Made by a program: the position numbers and the translations under genes. Below the pieces are notes generated by a model. It worked only from the letters and a program-made list of their open reading frames with translations. It ran no database searches and was not told the DNA's origin. Shown piece by piece: positions 61,001 through 64,000 of a DNA stretch of 64,000 nt; position 1 is the first letter of the stretch; every line of letters begins with the position of its first letter. The stretch spans positions 12,788,560 to 12,852,559 of the forward strand of contig CM029134.1 of assembly GCA_016859345.1 (NCBI GenBank). The letters run 5' to 3'. The DNA comes from Istiophorus platypterus. Its lineage: Eukaryota > Chordata > Actinopteri > Istiophoriformes > Istiophoridae.

Positions 61001-62606
61001 GTTACTGGAAGCCAAACGCATTTGTTTTATCTGGTCCTAACAGCTGCTTGAAGCAATCACTATCCTTTTAATTCTCTTGACAATGTGGGGGATGGAGTTA
61101 ATCTCATAGCTCAAGTTTTCATCTAATCTTCCAACTTTTGTCCACAGTATGGTTCAGGCCTAAATCAGTGCAATCAAATATGTTCCTATACCCCAAAGTA
61201 ACCAATCAATCATTGTTGTTTTTGGACTTGATGGATTGCACTTATTTAAAATTTCTCTGAAATTTAGCATTTGATATACATTTGTTTTCACTATATCTAG
61301 AATTTTTTTTACCTGAAGTGTCATTTTTATTTATCAAAAGGATGCTATCATGCTATGACATTGTTTTGAACAGAAATGGTAAAAAAAAAATGCATCACTT
61401 ATTTTATCATTCTTATCTAAGGGTGTTGCTCTGGCTGTACACTGTACACCAGTGGAAGGTAAACAGGGGCCTGTGGGTTAAACCTGGCCTGTCAACTTTT
61501 TTTTTTACCACCAACAAAATCTGAAAGGAAAAAAAGATTTCCCTTTTATACTTTCAATCAAAACAAAACATAATCTTTTGATTGATCTATTGTATGCAAT
61601 AATGTATAGAAAAGGCTAATGTTAATGTAAAAAAAGTATGACCTTGTAATATCTAATAATAATCAGATTTCTGCATGAAACCAAACTCAAATAGCTGGCA
61701 GCCAGGCATAATAAAACTTTTTACCAAGGCAATATCAAGCATGACAGTAATGTCATTCAACCATAAATGAAGCAGGCTACTGTTTAATGTCTGTGGATAA
61801 CCTAATTATTTACATTTCAAGTCTCTGAGTGCTACACAAGCCATAAATATGCCAAATACAGTCATTTTTTTCTCCCGAAATAAGTTTTAAATAAACTTCT
61901 GTAACTGTTAGCCCAAACATACTTGTGGGAAAAATTACATCAGAACCCTGATACAATGCTTAGAAGAATGGTTTAACGAATCTTTTTTTATTTTTAAATG
62001 CAGTAAGATGCCCAAGAGTTAAATAATTTAAAACAACACAGCATTTACTCTGAATAATGCTTAAAAACGGTCCACGTTTTAACCTCACTGCTGACTGCTT
62101 TTGCACCACAATAGACACTGATAATGCTGAAGTTCATAATGGGACTTACTCCAACATTTCACTGGGTTTTTTTTGCGAGTAGGAAATGTCCACATACAGG
62201 TAATGTAGGAAATGTGATTGAAAATCAGTGCATTAGTGTTTGGATGTGTTTTTCCACTCAAGAGAGGTATTCACCTTATTTTTTTTAAAAAAAAGCATAT
62301 GTATTTGGAGTAGTGGTAATAAAGTGCACAGCTTCTTCCCTGTCAGAATAACCTTCCTTTGTTCGTGCACATTTCCGAGACAATCCTACCTGACGACAGG
62401 GGGGAAACGCCACCGCGGATCGCCGGTATATCTCGTCCCGGTCGGAGCAGCTGACAACTGTGAGAACACGGGTGAAAAAGTCGGGTCTTACCGGTGCAGT
62501 TATAACTCGGCGCGGAGGCCCTGGTTTCGGACCGGAGGAGGACCAAGAGTCCCCCCGCGGTCCTCGCACCTCGCCGTCGCCGTCGCCTCGGTTCGCCCGT
62601 TAGCAT
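55097..62606 (-). CDS. top6bl: Type 2 DNA topoisomerase 6 subunit B-like (TOP6BL/C11orf80), N-terminus uncertain
   Basis: TOP6BL is the SPO11 partner in making meiotic DNA double-strand breaks. Firm exons, 5' to 3': 60709-60830, 60457-60489, 60094-60243, 59277-59501, 58075-58198, 56250-56399, 55985-56106, 55494-55604, then 55351 downward. They join in one frame with no stop, about 430 aa: IHIHLKFKFNQQILQQ, LPLNIPPQVMDQGLYGELS, HPFFQ-like YPFFQNLPAHLDCEEL, VTEALIEHHLEDILSNNRH, CLNSMKVHDTHELSA. The last exon either ends at the stop at 55097 or uses a good donor (CAA/GTGAGT) at 55253. Upstream, 62492-62606 (ATG at 62606) and 62390-62457 are likely exons in the CpG island, but their end phase (0) does not fit the phase (1) needed at 60830, so at least one exon between 60.9 and 62.3 kb is missing from my model. 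Identity rests on recalled similarity and on neighbouring genes from human 11q13. One intron is U12-type AT-AG and one is GC-AG. Confidence 0.6.
55620..55890. repeat. Interspersed fish repeat, ATTAATCGATTA-type (partial)
   Basis: Intron sequence with AATTAATGACTAGTTTAATA, CATCTCCCAGGACACAAAGTG and CCATCAGTCCAAAATTCAAA, in the order seen in other copies. Confidence 0.45.
57240..57480. repeat. Interspersed repeat fragment in an intron
   Basis: AAAACTATTGGAGGGCATAC, AAATTTGGTAAACATATTCAT and CCTCCTCAGGACGAATTCTG look like a common non-coding fish element. Recognised by style only. Confidence 0.4.
58199..59276 (-). other. U12-type (minor spliceosome) intron with AT-AG ends
   Basis: The intron begins ATATCCTTT at 59276-59268 right after codon CAA, the exact U12 donor consensus for the AT class. 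A perfect U12 branch-point match, TTCCTTGAC, is at 58222-58214, with its adenosine (58215) 16 bases before the AG end at 58199. The flanking exons (59277-59501 and 58075-58198) join in phase 0. No GT donor is available nearby in the right frame. Confidence 0.8.
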
Positions 62607-62720
62607 GAGCAGCCTCAGCACCTGAGATTGACAAACACCGTTAGCTTAGCGAGCTAACGCTACGCGTCGGGCTACCCAGCTCGAGTCTTTCTTTCTTAAA
62701 CAAACGCGCACTGCGGTTCG
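62380..62720 (-). promoter_or_regulatory. CpG-island promoter of the TOP6BL-like gene
   Basis: A compact GC- and CpG-rich block within AT-rich flanks, containing both candidate first exons and a strong donor (TGCACCG/GTAAGA). Confidence 0.6.
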
Positions 62721-64000
62721 CTTTCTATTTAACAGCAATTTTAATAGTTTTTATTGGTAGAATGAGCTTAATTCGCACCATTACCTGCTGTATTTCTCTG
62801 AGCATCTTCAGTTTACCGACGAGCTCTTTCGACTGTATTTACTCCGCTGAGCACCTTACAAATGAGGTAAAGGCAACGGTGGATAAAGTACTCAAAAACC
62901 TTTACTTCAGTAAAAGTACAAGTACAGCGCAATGGGGAAAAAAAAATAATACTCGATTACAATTATTTGAATAAAAGTATGTAAGTGTAATCACGAAGTA
63001 AAATGACAACAGCCTGCTCAGAAAACGGCCCCGTGAAGGTTTGACACACGATGGCTGTCACTGATGCGTTCACGTGTAAGCGACCTTTTATTGTCGCAGC
63101 GGAATTGGAAATAGTTTTAACCGTTTTATACGAGGATGCAACTTGTGATAAATTTCCATTATGGATTAATCTGTTTTCTCGATTAGTTATCGATCTAGCT
63201 GTTTAAAAAAAAAAAAAAAGTTATAAAATAGCGGGAAATGTCGTCATTTTACCCAAGTGACTCACATTTGTTTTTTTAACCAATAGTCCCAATTTCCAAA
63301 TGGACTCTAGATAGAAAATATTACAAGGATAAGCAGTTATTCCTCAAATTTCACAATCTGGAACCAGACCAGTAACTTTTTTTTATTTGCATTTTTACAT
63401 GAAAAATTATCAATAAAAGACTTTAACTTAATATTTTGTAATAGGCGGGATTTGAAAAATACAGAGTTCATGACTCCCTTTCAAAAACAGCCAAACACTG
63501 AAAATTTCCCAGAGCATTGAAAAATAAACAGAAAACGACTTAATTATTAATCCAATTGGCAAATTATATTTTCTATATACAACTCACATTATGATGTAAT
63601 TGTTGTTTCAGAGCCTTCTCTACACTTCCTGGTGTTTATCTTAGTGGAGAACTGTAAAACTTATTTATACTAAATTAATTAATTTATTATTTTTTTGTCT
63701 ATGAAATTATCGAATATAAGATGATACAGTTTTGCACAACAGAAAGTCTTATCAGGTCCATTGGGTCCAAAAACCTTGACTTTTAGAGGATCAAAAAATC
63801 CTGCAGTCAATCATATTTTATATTTAATATATGTATATTATATATTGAGTTAACATTGGTTAACAAATAAATATAAGCAATGGATAAACATGTAATAAAT
63901 ATTTTATAAAAAAATATATAATTTAGTTGTAGGCAGACATTTCAAAGTGTTAATTAAGGTACAGTATTTAAAAACAGCTAACACGTCCTACAAAGGTAAG
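62721..64000. other. AT-rich intergenic sequence with repeat fragments
   Basis: No exon recognised. A CTTTTACTT-type repeat is at about 62885-62995 and ATTAATC words recur at 63125-63230 and 63520-63570. The 70-codon frame at 62762-62974 runs into the repeat and is unlikely to be a gene. Confidence 0.5.
62885..62995. repeat. Dispersed fish repeat with CTTTACTTCAGTAAAAGTAC words
   Basis: Contains AAGTACTCAAAAACCTTTACT and AGTAAAAGTACAAGTACAGC, the most intact of three such segments in the window. Confidence 0.6.

Noticed and set aside
62762..62974. 70-codon plus-strand frame starting with a hydrophobic stretch
   Set aside because: It runs into a dispersed repeat and has no recognisable protein similarity or promoter.
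1..64000. tRNA, rRNA, CRISPR or bacterial operon features
   Set aside because: None seen; the sequence is vertebrate nuclear DNA.

Overview
The window is nuclear DNA from a bony fish, probably a percomorph teleost. It shows split genes with GT-AG introns, CpG-rich promoters, many microsatellites, decayed LINE reverse-transcriptase copies, and interspersed repeats typical of fish. Gene models were built by hand by joining exons whose splice sites, phases and encoded protein agree. Protein identities come from recalled family sequences; no search was run.

Layout: (1) 787-1585, minus: the first two exons of an SLC5A7-like (high-affinity choline transporter) gene; the rest lies beyond the left edge. 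(2) 1.6-6.1 kb: intergenic, with a LINE fragment. (3) 6113-13986, plus: complete dpf2, 11 coding exons, 407 aa, with a long 3' UTR to about 15.64 kb. (4) 15816-16105, minus: an unidentified small open frame that looks coding but is broken by one base. (5) 17336-29631, minus: complete NCKX3-like SLC24 exchanger, 17 coding exons, 617 aa. (6) 31088-34504, minus: a compact KASH-domain coiled-coil protein, 11 exons, 332 aa. (7) 37701-40307, minus: zdhhc24, 3 exons, 291 aa. (8) 41578-46045, plus: a kizuna-like centrosomal protein, 11 exons, 759 aa, divergent from zdhhc24. (9) 48151-53967, minus: pola2, 18 exons, 606 aa. (10) 55097-62606, minus: a gene I read as top6bl (C11orf80/TOPOVIBL), with a U12-type AT-AG intron and a GC-AG intron. 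(11) 62.7-64 kb: AT-rich repeat-bearing sequence.

The genes do not form a pathway. dpf2 (BAF chromatin remodelling), pola2 (DNA polymerase alpha-primase), zdhhc24 and C11orf80/TOP6BL all map to human 11q13, so the block looks like conserved vertebrate synteny. The candidate meiotic gene (TOP6BL) and the KASH-tail gene make the block interesting for germline and nuclear-envelope biology. The most unusual signals are the AT-AG minor-spliceosome intron, a +1 donor change in the choline-transporter exon, repeated use of (TG)n tracts directly at 3' splice sites, the possible alternative tail of the KASH gene, and the broken small open frame at 16 kb.
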